Positions 56,784 to 64,000 of a stretch of 64,000 nt of DNA are shown here, piece by piece. Numbering within the stretch: position 1 is the stretch's first letter; the number at the start of each line of letters is the position of its first letter. The notes beneath the pieces were generated by a model that made no database searches, was not told the DNA's origin, and saw only the letters and a program-made list of their open reading frames with translations. The stretch is from positions 1 through 64,000 of the forward strand of contig SVMF01000013.1 in the NCBI GenBank assembly GCA_015067565.1. The letters run 5' to 3'. This DNA comes from Oscillospiraceae bacterium. GTDB taxonomy: Bacteria; Bacillota; Clostridia; Oscillospirales; Oscillospiraceae. The position numbers and the translations under genes are program-made.

Positions 56784-58214
56784 TCACTCTTCAAAACCGG
56801 AAATATACAGATCCTCATAGATGATCCGATACAAGTAATCGCTTGCCCGGTTGAGGTCGTATACAACATAGAAATACTGCTCAGCACCGAGGCGACCGCC
56901 CCAGTAATCCATATGCTCAATGAGCGCATACTGCTCGATGGTGTAGTCGTTCTGCACCACCTCCGCGCAGATCTCCAGCAGTTGTTCATTGTCAAACGAG
57001 GTCGTGCACATTCCCAGACATGCGCGGATAAACTCTGGATAATCCGTCCACGACATATCCTGAAGGCTGTTAAGAATGGAGATCAGAACCTCTCTCTGGC
57101 GGCCGGTTCTCTGCTCTTCATTGTCGGTTGCAGAGCTTTTACGCAGGCGAGCATATTCTACCGCAGCCTCACCGCCGAGGTGGCAGGTTCCGATGTGAAT
57201 ATTGCTGAATCCACGCAGGCACCAAGCCTCGTTATAATCCAGATCGACATCAACACCACCGACCAGATCAATTATGGTCGCAAGCTGCATCATATCCACG
57301 GCGATATACTCCGTGATATTCATAGCAAAATTGTGGTTGAGCGTACCGACCGCCCACTGCGCACCGCCCCAGGAATACGGATAGGCCAGCTTGGCATAAG
57401 AGCCCCAGGCAGGCACCTGAATATACGAATCTCGAGGGATGGAGATCAGCTTGAGCTTGTGATGCACACGATCAAACGAGAAGATCATAATCGAGTCAGA
57501 TGAACCGATCTCGTCCAGGCCGAATAAGGCAAAATTGACGATCTGCGAATGATCCCCCGTCAGGTAGCTCTTTCCCGTCGGCTCACCCAGATTCATCTTC
57601 TCAAGCGCCTCTTTCGGCAGCTCCTCGTTTGTGATATGCTCCCACTCGATCGTCAGGTCGGGATTCTCCTCCTTCTGTTCCTGTATGACGCTCTCGATAT
57701 CCTCACGGGAAGCCGAGCCGATCGGTCGTTGCCAATCGCGGTCGATCTCGCCATCCTGCTCGGTCTGCACAACATGCAGATCCTCATGTGACAGCTCGTT
57801 GAATTCCTTGTCCTGCTCTATCGCGCCGAACATATAGCTGTATCCGTAGATCGCCACGACTGACCCAAACAGGATCAGAATTGAAAAAATAGTCGCCCAA
57901 ACTGCAAAGCCTTTTTTCTGGTTCTTCAGGGCATAGGCCGCCACAGACAAGATCAGCGCAACGGCCGACAGCACTGCCGCAGCTACCACGCCCTTCATAA
58001 CAAGCTGAATGTGACTGAGCTGCAGGTTCTTGTCAAAATACTTCAGCAGCGCATTTCCAAGCACCGCCAGAACCAGCAATCCCGCCAAAATCGCCAACAC
58101 AAATGCGATGGCGCCGATGGTGTGCTTGCGCTTCTGATCCAGCTTTTGTTTCTTCTTGATTTGTTTCAGAGCCTCTTCCACGGAAGGCTCCTGCAAAGCT
58201 TCTCTTTCGTCCAT
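56784..58214 (-). CDS. LytR-CpsA-Psr (LCP) family protein
   Basis: The 476-residue membrane protein has three hydrophobic segments (about 30-130) and a C-terminal LCP domain (IMIFSFDRVHHKLKLISIPR, VDMMQLATIIDLVGGVDVDL, YARLRKSSATDNEEQRTGRQ). LCP enzymes transfer teichoic or other wall polymers onto peptidoglycan, here probably the SLH-binding polymer. ATG at 58214 has GGAGG 7 bp before it; an ATG two codons earlier is too close. Confidence 0.92.
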   Translation of the reverse strand: MDEREALQEPSVEEALKQIKKKQKLDQKRKHTIGAIAFVLAILAGLLVLAVLGNALLKYFDKNLQLSHIQLVMKGVVAAAVLSAVALILSVAAYALKNQKKGFAVWATIFSILILFGSVVAIYGYSYMFGAIEQDKEFNELSHEDLHVVQTEQDGEIDRDWQRPIGSASREDIESVIQEQKEENPDLTIEWEHITNEELPKEALEKMNLGEPTGKSYLTGDHSQIVNFALFGLDEIGSSDSIMIFSFDRVHHKLKLISIPRDSYIQVPAWGSYAKLAYPYSWGGAQWAVGTLNHNFAMNITEYIAVDMMQLATIIDLVGGVDVDLDYNEAWCLRGFSNIHIGTCHLGGEAAVEYARLRKSSATDNEEQRTGRQREVLISILNSLQDMSWTDYPEFIRACLGMCTTSFDNEQLLEICAEVVQNDYTIEQYALIEHMDYWGGRLGAEQYFYVVYDLNRASDYLYRIIYEDLYISGFEE

Positions 58215-58244
58215 TTTCATGCCTCCTTCGGCAATATTGAAAGT

Positions 58245-58273
58245 ATTATACCACAAATAATTTTGAAATACAA
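58245..58273 (-). promoter_or_regulatory. Promoter of the LCP gene
   Basis: On the minus strand TTGTAT (58268-58273) and TATAAT (58245-58250) are 17 bp apart. Confidence 0.72.
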
Positions 58274-58281
58274 GAAAAAAA

Positions 58282-58304
58282 GCGGAGAGGCAATGCCCCT
58301 CCGC
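58282..58304 (-). terminator. Terminator of the Gly/Cys-rich gene
   Basis: A 10-bp stem with one mismatch is followed by seven T on the minus strand. Confidence 0.85.
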
Positions 58305-58311
58305 AAGATAT

Positions 58312-58458
58312 TTAGCAGCAGTTGTTATCGCATCCACAGCCGCCACAGCCGCAGCCGTTGGAAGTCGTGCTCAAACCGTTGTTGCCGCAGCCGCAGCAGA
58401 ACAGCAGGATCAGAATGATGATCCACCAGCACCCACCAAAACCGTTGTTGTTACACAT
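58312..58458 (-). CDS. Small Gly/Cys-rich membrane protein
   Basis: A 48-residue protein with one hydrophobic segment (WWIIILILLFCC) and a tail of Gly, Asn and ten Cys (GCGCGGCGCDNNCC). It resembles small YjcZ-type or spore-associated proteins of Firmicutes. GGAGG precedes the ATG at 58458. Confidence 0.72.
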   Translation of the reverse strand: MCNNNGFGGCWWIIILILLFCCGCGNNGLSTTSNGCGCGGCGCDNNCC

Positions 58459-58533
58459 AACGAAAACCTCCTGAAATGGATTGAGCAGTTCGCTCATTCC
58501 ATAGTATGACGAAGGTCTTTATTGGTGACAGTA

Positions 58534-59844
58534 TCAACAGCCTTTTGCATCTTTTTCCTTGTGAATCACAATTGGAGGCTTCGGGTCGTTCGGCCTTCTT
58601 GCGCTGGTCTTACCCTCGGGCGTGATCTCTCCGGCCTTTGTCAGCGAGATCTTCGTCAGCGCAGGACCAACCAATTCGTAGATCAGAACCGCGAGCAGCA
58701 CAACATTGCGAACCACTTCACCGTCAGCAAGGCTTGCGGCCGTCAGTGCCATACCAAGAGCTACACCGGCCTGTGGGAAGAGCGTGATTCCGAGATACTT
58801 GGTAATTGCCTGATTACAATGTGTCAACTTGCAGCTCAACCGTGCACCGAAGTATTTACCGCACGTCCTGGACAGGATATAAATTCCGCCGATCAGCAGT
58901 ATATAGGGCTTGATCAGCATACTCAGATCCAGCTCCGCACCGGAAATCACAAAGAACAGAATGCTGATCGGAACCGTCCAGCTATCCACACGGCCCATAA
59001 GCTCCTCAGAAAAGTCACAGACATTGCAGAACACGGTTCCGGCCATCATGCACAGAAGCAGCAGTGAAAAACCGCAATGCACACCTGCGATCGTAAACTT
59101 GATATCCGACAGGCCAACGGCAAGAAGCACAAAGGCCACAGAGATCGCAGTACGCTTACTCCTCGAGTGGAAGAAGCGTTCGATCTGATCGAGCGCCAGA
59201 CCGATCAAAGCACCGACGCCGAGCGACAGCACGATCTCGATGATTGGCTCAATCAAAATGCCGTTGATGCTGAGCGCGCCGTTCTCGATGGCATTTGCAA
59301 TACCGAACGATGCAGAGAACAGCAGCAGACCGACCGCATCATCAATGGCAACGACGAGCATCAAAAGCTTCGTCAGCGGGCCGTTAGCCTTATACTGGCG
59401 AACGACCATCAAGGTCGCTGCCGGAGCAGTTGCCGATGCAATTGCGCCAAGCACCAGAGCTGCAGGTACCGACAAGACATTCGGTGCGATAAAATGCAGA
59501 ACGATCAAGGCGACATCGACCACGATGGTTGTCGCAACCGCCTGCGCGATGCCGATGGTAATGGCACGCGAGCCCATGCTCCTGAGCTGGCTCAGGCGGA
59601 ATTCGTTGCCGATGGTAAACGCGATGAAGCCGAGGGCAACCTGACAGATCACACTGAGGCTCTCAACCTCATGCAAGGATCCAAAGCCGATACCCTTGAT
59701 CTTCAATACACCGATACAGAACGGCCCCAAGAGCAGACCTGCGACCAGATAAGCGGTAACAGCAGGCAGATGCAGCTTTTTGGCCAAACGCGAGAGCATC
59801 AGACCGCCGAGCATTGCAACCGACAGAGAGATTAAATAGTCCAT
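58534..59844 (-). CDS. Cation:proton antiporter, CPA2 type
   Basis: The 436-residue protein has about twelve membrane segments and the Na+/H+ exchanger pattern with an acidic pair in the middle (VVAIDDAVGLLLF). It probably exchanges Na+ or K+ for protons. GAAGG precedes the ATG at 59844. Confidence 0.9.
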   Translation of the reverse strand: MDYLISLSVAMLGGLMLSRLAKKLHLPAVTAYLVAGLLLGPFCIGVLKIKGIGFGSLHEVESLSVICQVALGFIAFTIGNEFRLSQLRSMGSRAITIGIAQAVATTIVVDVALIVLHFIAPNVLSVPAALVLGAIASATAPAATLMVVRQYKANGPLTKLLMLVVAIDDAVGLLLFSASFGIANAIENGALSINGILIEPIIEIVLSLGVGALIGLALDQIERFFHSRSKRTAISVAFVLLAVGLSDIKFTIAGVHCGFSLLLLCMMAGTVFCNVCDFSEELMGRVDSWTVPISILFFVISGAELDLSMLIKPYILLIGGIYILSRTCGKYFGARLSCKLTHCNQAITKYLGITLFPQAGVALGMALTAASLADGEVVRNVVLLAVLIYELVGPALTKISLTKAGEITPEGKTSARRPNDPKPPIVIHKEKDAKGC

Positions 59845-59961
59845 AAAATGCCTTCTTTTTTCCAAAATTTCCGACGGCTATCATAGCACTGCAGCACCTT
59901 TTCCGCAAGAGCAATTTTCCACAAACTTTTTAAAAAAAGAAGGCTTTTTTTGTGCAGAAAC

Positions 59962-60264
59962 AAGGGAACGGTCCCCCGTTCCCTTCAGAGTGTCAAAAAA
60001 GTCGCCAATCGTCAAAATGCTAATTTTTTGACGGTTGGCGATCTGTGTTCCAATAGACTGTTGCGAGCAGAACCCTAATATAAGCCAAAACACTTCCAAT
60101 GCTTGCTTCGCAAGGCATTTTGACTTACATCGCAAACCGAGCTCTACCGTACCATCGTACGCCGACGAACTCGGTTTGCTCGTCTTGCCGCCTTTTTGAA
60201 CTCTGACAGTCTGTCGAAAAACGAGTTTTTCGACAGACTGAAGGGAACGGTCCCCCGTTCCCTT
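59962..60264. mobile_element. 255-bp element, copy B, with duplicated terminator hairpin
   Basis: The core 59986-60240 is exactly 255 bp, reverse-oriented to copy A and highly similar over the ends and the middle, with one diverged region (60055-60095). Both sides carry a 24-bp palindrome (AAGGGAACGG...CCGTTCCCTT) at 59962-59985 and 60241-60264, unlike the palindrome flanking copy A. It lies between the aminotransferase and antiporter genes. No gene is seen in 59845-60271. Confidence 0.85.
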
Positions 60265-60271
60265 GTTTCTG

Positions 60272-61438
60272 TTATCCCATTTTGGTTTTGAGATCTGACA
60301 GGCGGTTGAGCGCCTCGTAGAGCGTCTCATCCTTCTTTGCAAAATGCATTCTCACGATATTTCCTACATTCTCCATGAAGAAGGAGCTACCCGGCACCAC
60401 ACCGACACCGACCTTTTGTGCCATTTGCTCGCAAAATTCGACATCACTCTGGCCCTTTTTCATAAATCTGCCGATGTTAGCCAGCACGAAATACGCGCCC
60501 TGCGGGTCGGTATACTCGATGCCGATGCGATCAAGGCCTTCCGTGAAGAGCTTCTTCATATGCGCATAATGCGCACCGAATTCCTCATAGTAGCTGTCCG
60601 GCATCTCAAGGCCGGCAACCGCAGCCTCCATCAAGGGCGAAGGCGCTCCGACGGTGTTGAAGTCATGGAACTGTTTGATGCGATCCATCAGGTGCTTCGG
60701 CGCAATGGCATAGCCGAGACGCCAGCCGGTGATGGAATAGGTCTTCGACAGTGAGCTGCATGAGACTGTGCGCTCCCACATTCCCGGCAAGCTATTCATA
60801 TAAATGTGCTGATGCGGCGCGTAAACGATGTGCTCATAGACCTCGTCCATGATCACATAAGTGTCATACTTGACCGCCAACGTTGCGATCTGCTCCAGCT
60901 CTGCCTTTGTAAAGACCTTTCCGCTCGGGTTGGAGGGGTTGCAGATCAAAATCGCCTTTGCCCCCCGCTTGAACGCATCTTCCAGGACATTTGCATCATA
61001 ATGGAAGGTCGGCGGCATCAGCGGCACAAAGATCGGCTCGCAGTCGCAAAGCAGAGTCTGCGCACGGTAGTTTTCAAAATACGGCGAGAACATGATAACC
61101 TTGTCACCGGGGTTTGTCAAGGCAAACAGCGTATCGACCATTGCCTCGGTCGAGCCGATGGTAACCACGACCTCGTTCTCAGGGTCGATGCTACGTCCCA
61201 TAAAGCGGCCACATTTATTCGCCAGAGCGCGGCGGAAATTGGGCGCACCCATAGTAATGGGATACTGATGCGGACCGATGGCGCTGATTTCTGCCAAGCG
61301 GTCTGTCAAGGCCTTGGGCGGATCAAAATCCGGGAAGCCCTGCGCCAAATTGATGGCATTGCTCGCAATGGAAATTCTCGTCATCCTGCGGATCACAGAA
61401 TCGGTAAAATGCTGTGTTTTTCTACTCAGTTCCTGCAT
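60272..61438 (-). CDS. Class I/II aminotransferase
   Basis: The 388-residue PLP enzyme has NAINLAQGFPDF, ICNPSNPSGKVF, the PLP Lys in SSLSKTYSITGWRLGY and a C-terminal VRMHFAKKDETL. In an operon with indolepyruvate oxidoreductase and PaaK it probably converts aromatic amino acids to arylpyruvates. AAGGAGG precedes the ATG. Confidence 0.92.
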   Translation of the reverse strand: MQELSRKTQHFTDSVIRRMTRISIASNAINLAQGFPDFDPPKALTDRLAEISAIGPHQYPITMGAPNFRRALANKCGRFMGRSIDPENEVVVTIGSTEAMVDTLFALTNPGDKVIMFSPYFENYRAQTLLCDCEPIFVPLMPPTFHYDANVLEDAFKRGAKAILICNPSNPSGKVFTKAELEQIATLAVKYDTYVIMDEVYEHIVYAPHQHIYMNSLPGMWERTVSCSSLSKTYSITGWRLGYAIAPKHLMDRIKQFHDFNTVGAPSPLMEAAVAGLEMPDSYYEEFGAHYAHMKKLFTEGLDRIGIEYTDPQGAYFVLANIGRFMKKGQSDVEFCEQMAQKVGVGVVPGSSFFMENVGNIVRMHFAKKDETLYEALNRLSDLKTKMG

Positions 61439-61450
61439 TGGAAAGCCTCC

Positions 61451-61879
61451 TTATTTCATCCCGAGGTGCTGCGCCGTGACCGAATGCAGGCCGTGGCGTT
61501 CAAGCATCTGCAGCAGCTTCGGCTCGTCGGAAACCCGAAACACCATATAGGCCTCCTCGGCGCTGCGCTCGATCAGCGAATACATATACTCAATGTCAAT
61601 ACACTCCTGCGCCATCCACGTCAGGATGCGTGCTAGACCGCCCGGCTCATCGGGCACAGCTACAACAACAACCTCATTGACACTGACGATGCAGTTCTCT
61701 TTTTTCAGCGTCTGCTTTGCGCCTTCAACATCGCTCACGAGCATACGCAAAATGCCAAAGTCGGTGGTATCGGCGATGGACAGAGCGCGCAGGTCGATTC
61801 CTGCCTCGGAAAGCGCCCTTGTGATCCCGGCAATTCTTCCGGACTTATTCTGTAAAAAAACAGACAATTGCTTGACCAT
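61451..61879 (-). CDS. Tandem ACT-domain protein
   Basis: The 142-residue protein has two ACT domains (KQLSVFLQNKSGRIAGITRA, VVVVAVPDEPGGLARILTWM), likely sensing an amino acid. Such genes often follow paaK in Clostridia. It lies 11 bp from paaK. Confidence 0.85.
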   Translation of the reverse strand: MVKQLSVFLQNKSGRIAGITRALSEAGIDLRALSIADTTDFGILRMLVSDVEGAKQTLKKENCIVSVNEVVVVAVPDEPGGLARILTWMAQECIDIEYMYSLIERSAEEAYMVFRVSDEPKLLQMLERHGLHSVTAQHLGMK

Positions 61880-61890
61880 GGCTTACCTCC

Positions 61891-63198
61891 TTAATCCAAA
61901 AGCTTGCGCTTATCTACCACACGGACAGCCTTGCCCTCAGAGCGCGGGATGGAATTGGGTTCCATCAGAGTGACCTTTGCATTCACACCCAGCAGGTTTT
62001 TCAGTGCGGCCGCCAATTCCTTGGCACGAACCGCAAGGCCTCTGACCGTGTCGGAGAAAATCTCATTGCTGATCTCCACCTGCACCTCGATGGAGTCAAA
62101 GTTGTTGGCGCGGTCAACCACAATGCGATAATTTGCGCTGTATCCCTGTTCGATCAAAACCGTTTCGATCTGTGAGGGGAATACATTGACACCGCGGATG
62201 ATGAGCATATCATCGGTTCTGCCGCGCGGCTTGGTCATCTTGCAAAGCGTTCTGCCGCAGGAGCAGGTTCCGCGCACGATCACACCGATATCTCGGGTGC
62301 GATAGCGCAGGATCGGAAAGGCTTCCTTCGTGATGCAGGTAAAGACGATTTCGCCCTGCTCACCGTCAGGCAGCACCTCTCCCGTATCCGGATCGATCAC
62401 TTCCACAATGAAGTGATCCTCGTTGATGTGCATACCGGTCTGTTCTTCACATTCAAAGGCGACACCCGGGCCGATGATCTCGGTCAAGCCGTAGATATCG
62501 AATGCCTTGATGCCGAACATTTCTTCGATCTGTGCACGCATCTCGTTTGTCCACGGCTCTGCACCAAAAACACCCGCCTTCAGGGAAATATCGTCCTTCG
62601 TTATACCGTTGGCCTGCATCGTTTCTGCAATATGTAGCGCATACGACGGTGTGCAGCACAGAATAGTCGAACCGAAATCCTTAAGGATCGTGACCTGCCG
62701 CTGCGTATTGCCCGAAGAAACCGGAATCGCCGTTGCACCAATGCGCTTTGCGCCGCCATCGGCACCCAGGCCACCCGTGAACAGACCGTAGCCATAGGAA
62801 ATGTGGACAATGTCCTCATCCGTACAGCCCGCGGCCGTCAGCGCACGGGCAACACATTCGTCCCAGACCTCAAGGTCGTTTTTGGTGTAGCCAACAACAA
62901 TCTGCTTGCCCGTCGTGCCGGACGAGGCGTGGAGTCTGACGACATCCTTCAGAGGCACGGCAAAGAGTCCATAGGGATAGGTATCGCGCAGATCCTGCTT
63001 GTAGCTGAACGGCAGCTTGTGCAGATCCTCGATAGAGCGGATGTCCTCGGGTCGGACACCTGCCTGCGCCATTTTATTGCGATAGAACGGAACGTTTTCA
63101 TAAACTCGTCTGACCATGGCCACAAGGCGCTCATTTTGAAGCGCAACGATAGTCTCCCGAGAAGCCGTCTCAATTTCAGGAGTATAGTATTTCTTCAT
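61891..63198 (-). CDS. paaK: Phenylacetate-CoA ligase
   Basis: The 435-residue adenylate-forming enzyme has the ATP loop [33 protein letters not shown] and [12 protein letters not shown] and joins CoA to phenylacetate or related aryl acids. It overlaps iorB by 4 bp. In this operon it may activate arylacetates formed from aromatic amino acids. Confidence 0.94.
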   Translation of the reverse strand: MKKYYTPEIETASRETIVALQNERLVAMVRRVYENVPFYRNKMAQAGVRPEDIRSIEDLHKLPFSYKQDLRDTYPYGLFAVPLKDVVRLHASSGTTGKQIVVGYTKNDLEVWDECVARALTAAGCTDEDIVHISYGYGLFTGGLGADGGAKRIGATAIPVSSGNTQRQVTILKDFGSTILCCTPSYALHIAETMQANGITKDDISLKAGVFGAEPWTNEMRAQIEEMFGIKAFDIYGLTEIIGPGVAFECEEQTGMHINEDHFIVEVIDPDTGEVLPDGEQGEIVFTCITKEAFPILRYRTRDIGVIVRGTCSCGRTLCKMTKPRGRTDDMLIIRGVNVFPSQIETVLIEQGYSANYRIVVDRANNFDSIEVQVEISNEIFSDTVRGLAVRAKELAAALKNLLGVNAKVTLMEPNSIPRSEGKAVRVVDKRKLLD

Positions 63199-63776
63199 CG
63201 TACTTTGTCCGCTTTGCCCAAGGCAAAGGCCTTTCGATTGAGTTCCAAAAATTTCGGAGGAACGCTCTGCTCAATGGCAAGCTGCCATTCCTCATCGGTA
63301 AAATCGAAATAATTCGACAATCTGCCCATCAGCACCAGATTGACTGCCTTGCTCGAGCCGGCCTGCTGTGCAAGGCTGAGCGCATCCATCGCATCGACCT
63401 GAATGCCGAGCAGCTGCATTTTCTCTACCAGCTCCATCGGATATTCCGCCGCACCTGTGATCACGGGCATGGGATTGATCTGTTGCGTATTGGTGATGAT
63501 CCTGCCGTTTGGCTTGAGATAGCACGTCCAGCGTGCCGCCTCCAGAAGCTCAAACGAGACGATCACATCGGCCTCACCGCGGTCGATCACGGGAGAATAG
63601 ACATTCTTGCCAAAGCGGACATAGGTCACAACGCTTCCACCGCGCTGGCTCATGCCGTGCACCTCGGAAACCTTGACATCATATCCCTTGGACAAGAGCA
63701 GCTTTCCCAGCAGCTTGCTTGCAAGAAGGCTTCCCTGTCCGCCGACACCGACGATCATAATATTTTTCGTATTCAT
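63195..63776 (-). CDS. iorB: Indolepyruvate oxidoreductase, beta subunit
   Basis: The 193-residue protein has the family start [20 protein letters not shown] and [20 protein letters not shown]. With IorA it oxidises arylpyruvates to aryl-acyl-CoA with ferredoxin. It overlaps iorA by 4 bp. Confidence 0.94.
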   Translation of the reverse strand: MNTKNIMIVGVGGQGSLLASKLLGKLLLSKGYDVKVSEVHGMSQRGGSVVTYVRFGKNVYSPVIDRGEADVIVSFELLEAARWTCYLKPNGRIITNTQQINPMPVITGAAEYPMELVEKMQLLGIQVDAMDALSLAQQAGSSKAVNLVLMGRLSNYFDFTDEEWQLAIEQSVPPKFLELNRKAFALGKADKVR

Positions 63777-64000
63777 TCTTCCGCCTCCCGCAATGCGTCA
63801 AATTTGCAAAGCTGCATACAAACACCACAGCCCGTGCAAAGTGTGCTGTCGATCACGGCCTTTCCCTGCTCCATGCGGATGGCCGGACAGCCGACCTTCA
63901 TGCACATCCTGCAGCCCTTGCAGTTGTCTGTGCAGATTTGCAGCGGCTTTCTGTGACGGACATATTTCAAAAGGGCGCACGGCCGTCTGGAAATGATCAC
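63773..64000 (-). CDS. iorA: Indolepyruvate oxidoreductase, alpha subunit (3' end only)
   Basis: The visible C-terminal 75 residues include two 4Fe-4S ferredoxin motifs (CKGCRMCMKVGCP and CTGCGVCMQLCKF), typical of the IorA C-terminus. The gene continues past the window end. Confidence 0.88.
   Translation of the reverse strand: MIISRRPCALLKYVRHRKPLQICTDNCKGCRMCMKVGCPAIRMEQGKAVIDSTLCTGCGVCMQLCKFDALREAEE

Noticed and set aside
56708..56995. Minus-strand frame of 95 codons overlapping the LCP gene end
   Set aside because: Out-of-frame shadow of the LCP gene that reads through the 23-bp hairpin.

Overview
The window is chromosomal DNA of a Gram-positive, spore-forming-type anaerobe of the Clostridia, probably Oscillospirales. 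I infer this from several SLH-domain surface proteins, a YibE/F protein, an LCP enzyme, a single-chain Fe-S serine dehydratase, an archaeal-type ProRS, an indolepyruvate oxidoreductase/PaaK cluster, and a resident prophage with a Spo0A-type DNA-binding protein. Species cannot be assigned from sequence alone. No rRNA, tRNA or CRISPR array was seen.

Layout. 1-19.2 kb is host backbone: murC, a P-loop ATPase, a DUF1893 protein, an SLH L,D-transpeptidase, a 1716-residue secreted PHP/SLH protein, yibE/F, a small regulator, a zinc-ribbon membrane protein, a pncB operon ending in a caspase-fold-like SLH protein, then thioesterase-rimM-trmD. From 19,225 to 42,168 a 22.9-kb prophage interrupts the gene after trmD, a sirtuin deacetylase. 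42-64 kb is host again: the rest of the sirtuin, trmO, nudix, a ThrE exporter, GNAT, a protein tyrosine phosphatase, an SLH/leucine-rich-repeat protein, proS, serine dehydratase, an ATP-grasp/PHP/deacetylase operon, LCP, an antiporter, and an aminotransferase-ACT-paaK-iorBA cluster that runs off the end.

The prophage carries, from left to right, lysis genes with a probable Acb2/Tad1-type nucleotide sponge, baseplate and tail genes, a portal/polyvalent-protein fusion, terminase, a repeat-rich gap, small zinc-binding proteins, replication/recombination genes, Spo0A-C-like and Hfq-like regulators, a divergent CI/Cro-type switch with ImmA/IrrE, and a large serine recombinase. No capsid or tail-tube genes are present, and the portal gene is fused in frame to the distal part of another virion gene, so the prophage looks internally deleted and defective.

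Three observations stand out. (1) The phage integrated inside a sirtuin gene and brings its own diverged sirtuin 5' end just downstream of the recombinase. Integration therefore leaves a complete but chimeric 264-residue sirtuin with a duplicated NAD-binding motif. An inverted-repeat attP with an inferred AC crossover can be rebuilt. (2) Two 255-bp elements (50,128-50,382 and 59,986-60,240) share imperfect terminal inverted repeats, and each is flanked on both sides by an exact copy of a different palindromic terminator-like hairpin. This looks like a small mobile element that inserts at terminator hairpins and duplicates them. (3) The phage encodes an Hfq-like protein with changed RNA-contact residues and a free-standing Spo0A DNA-binding domain close together, which suggests manipulation of host RNA and sporulation control.
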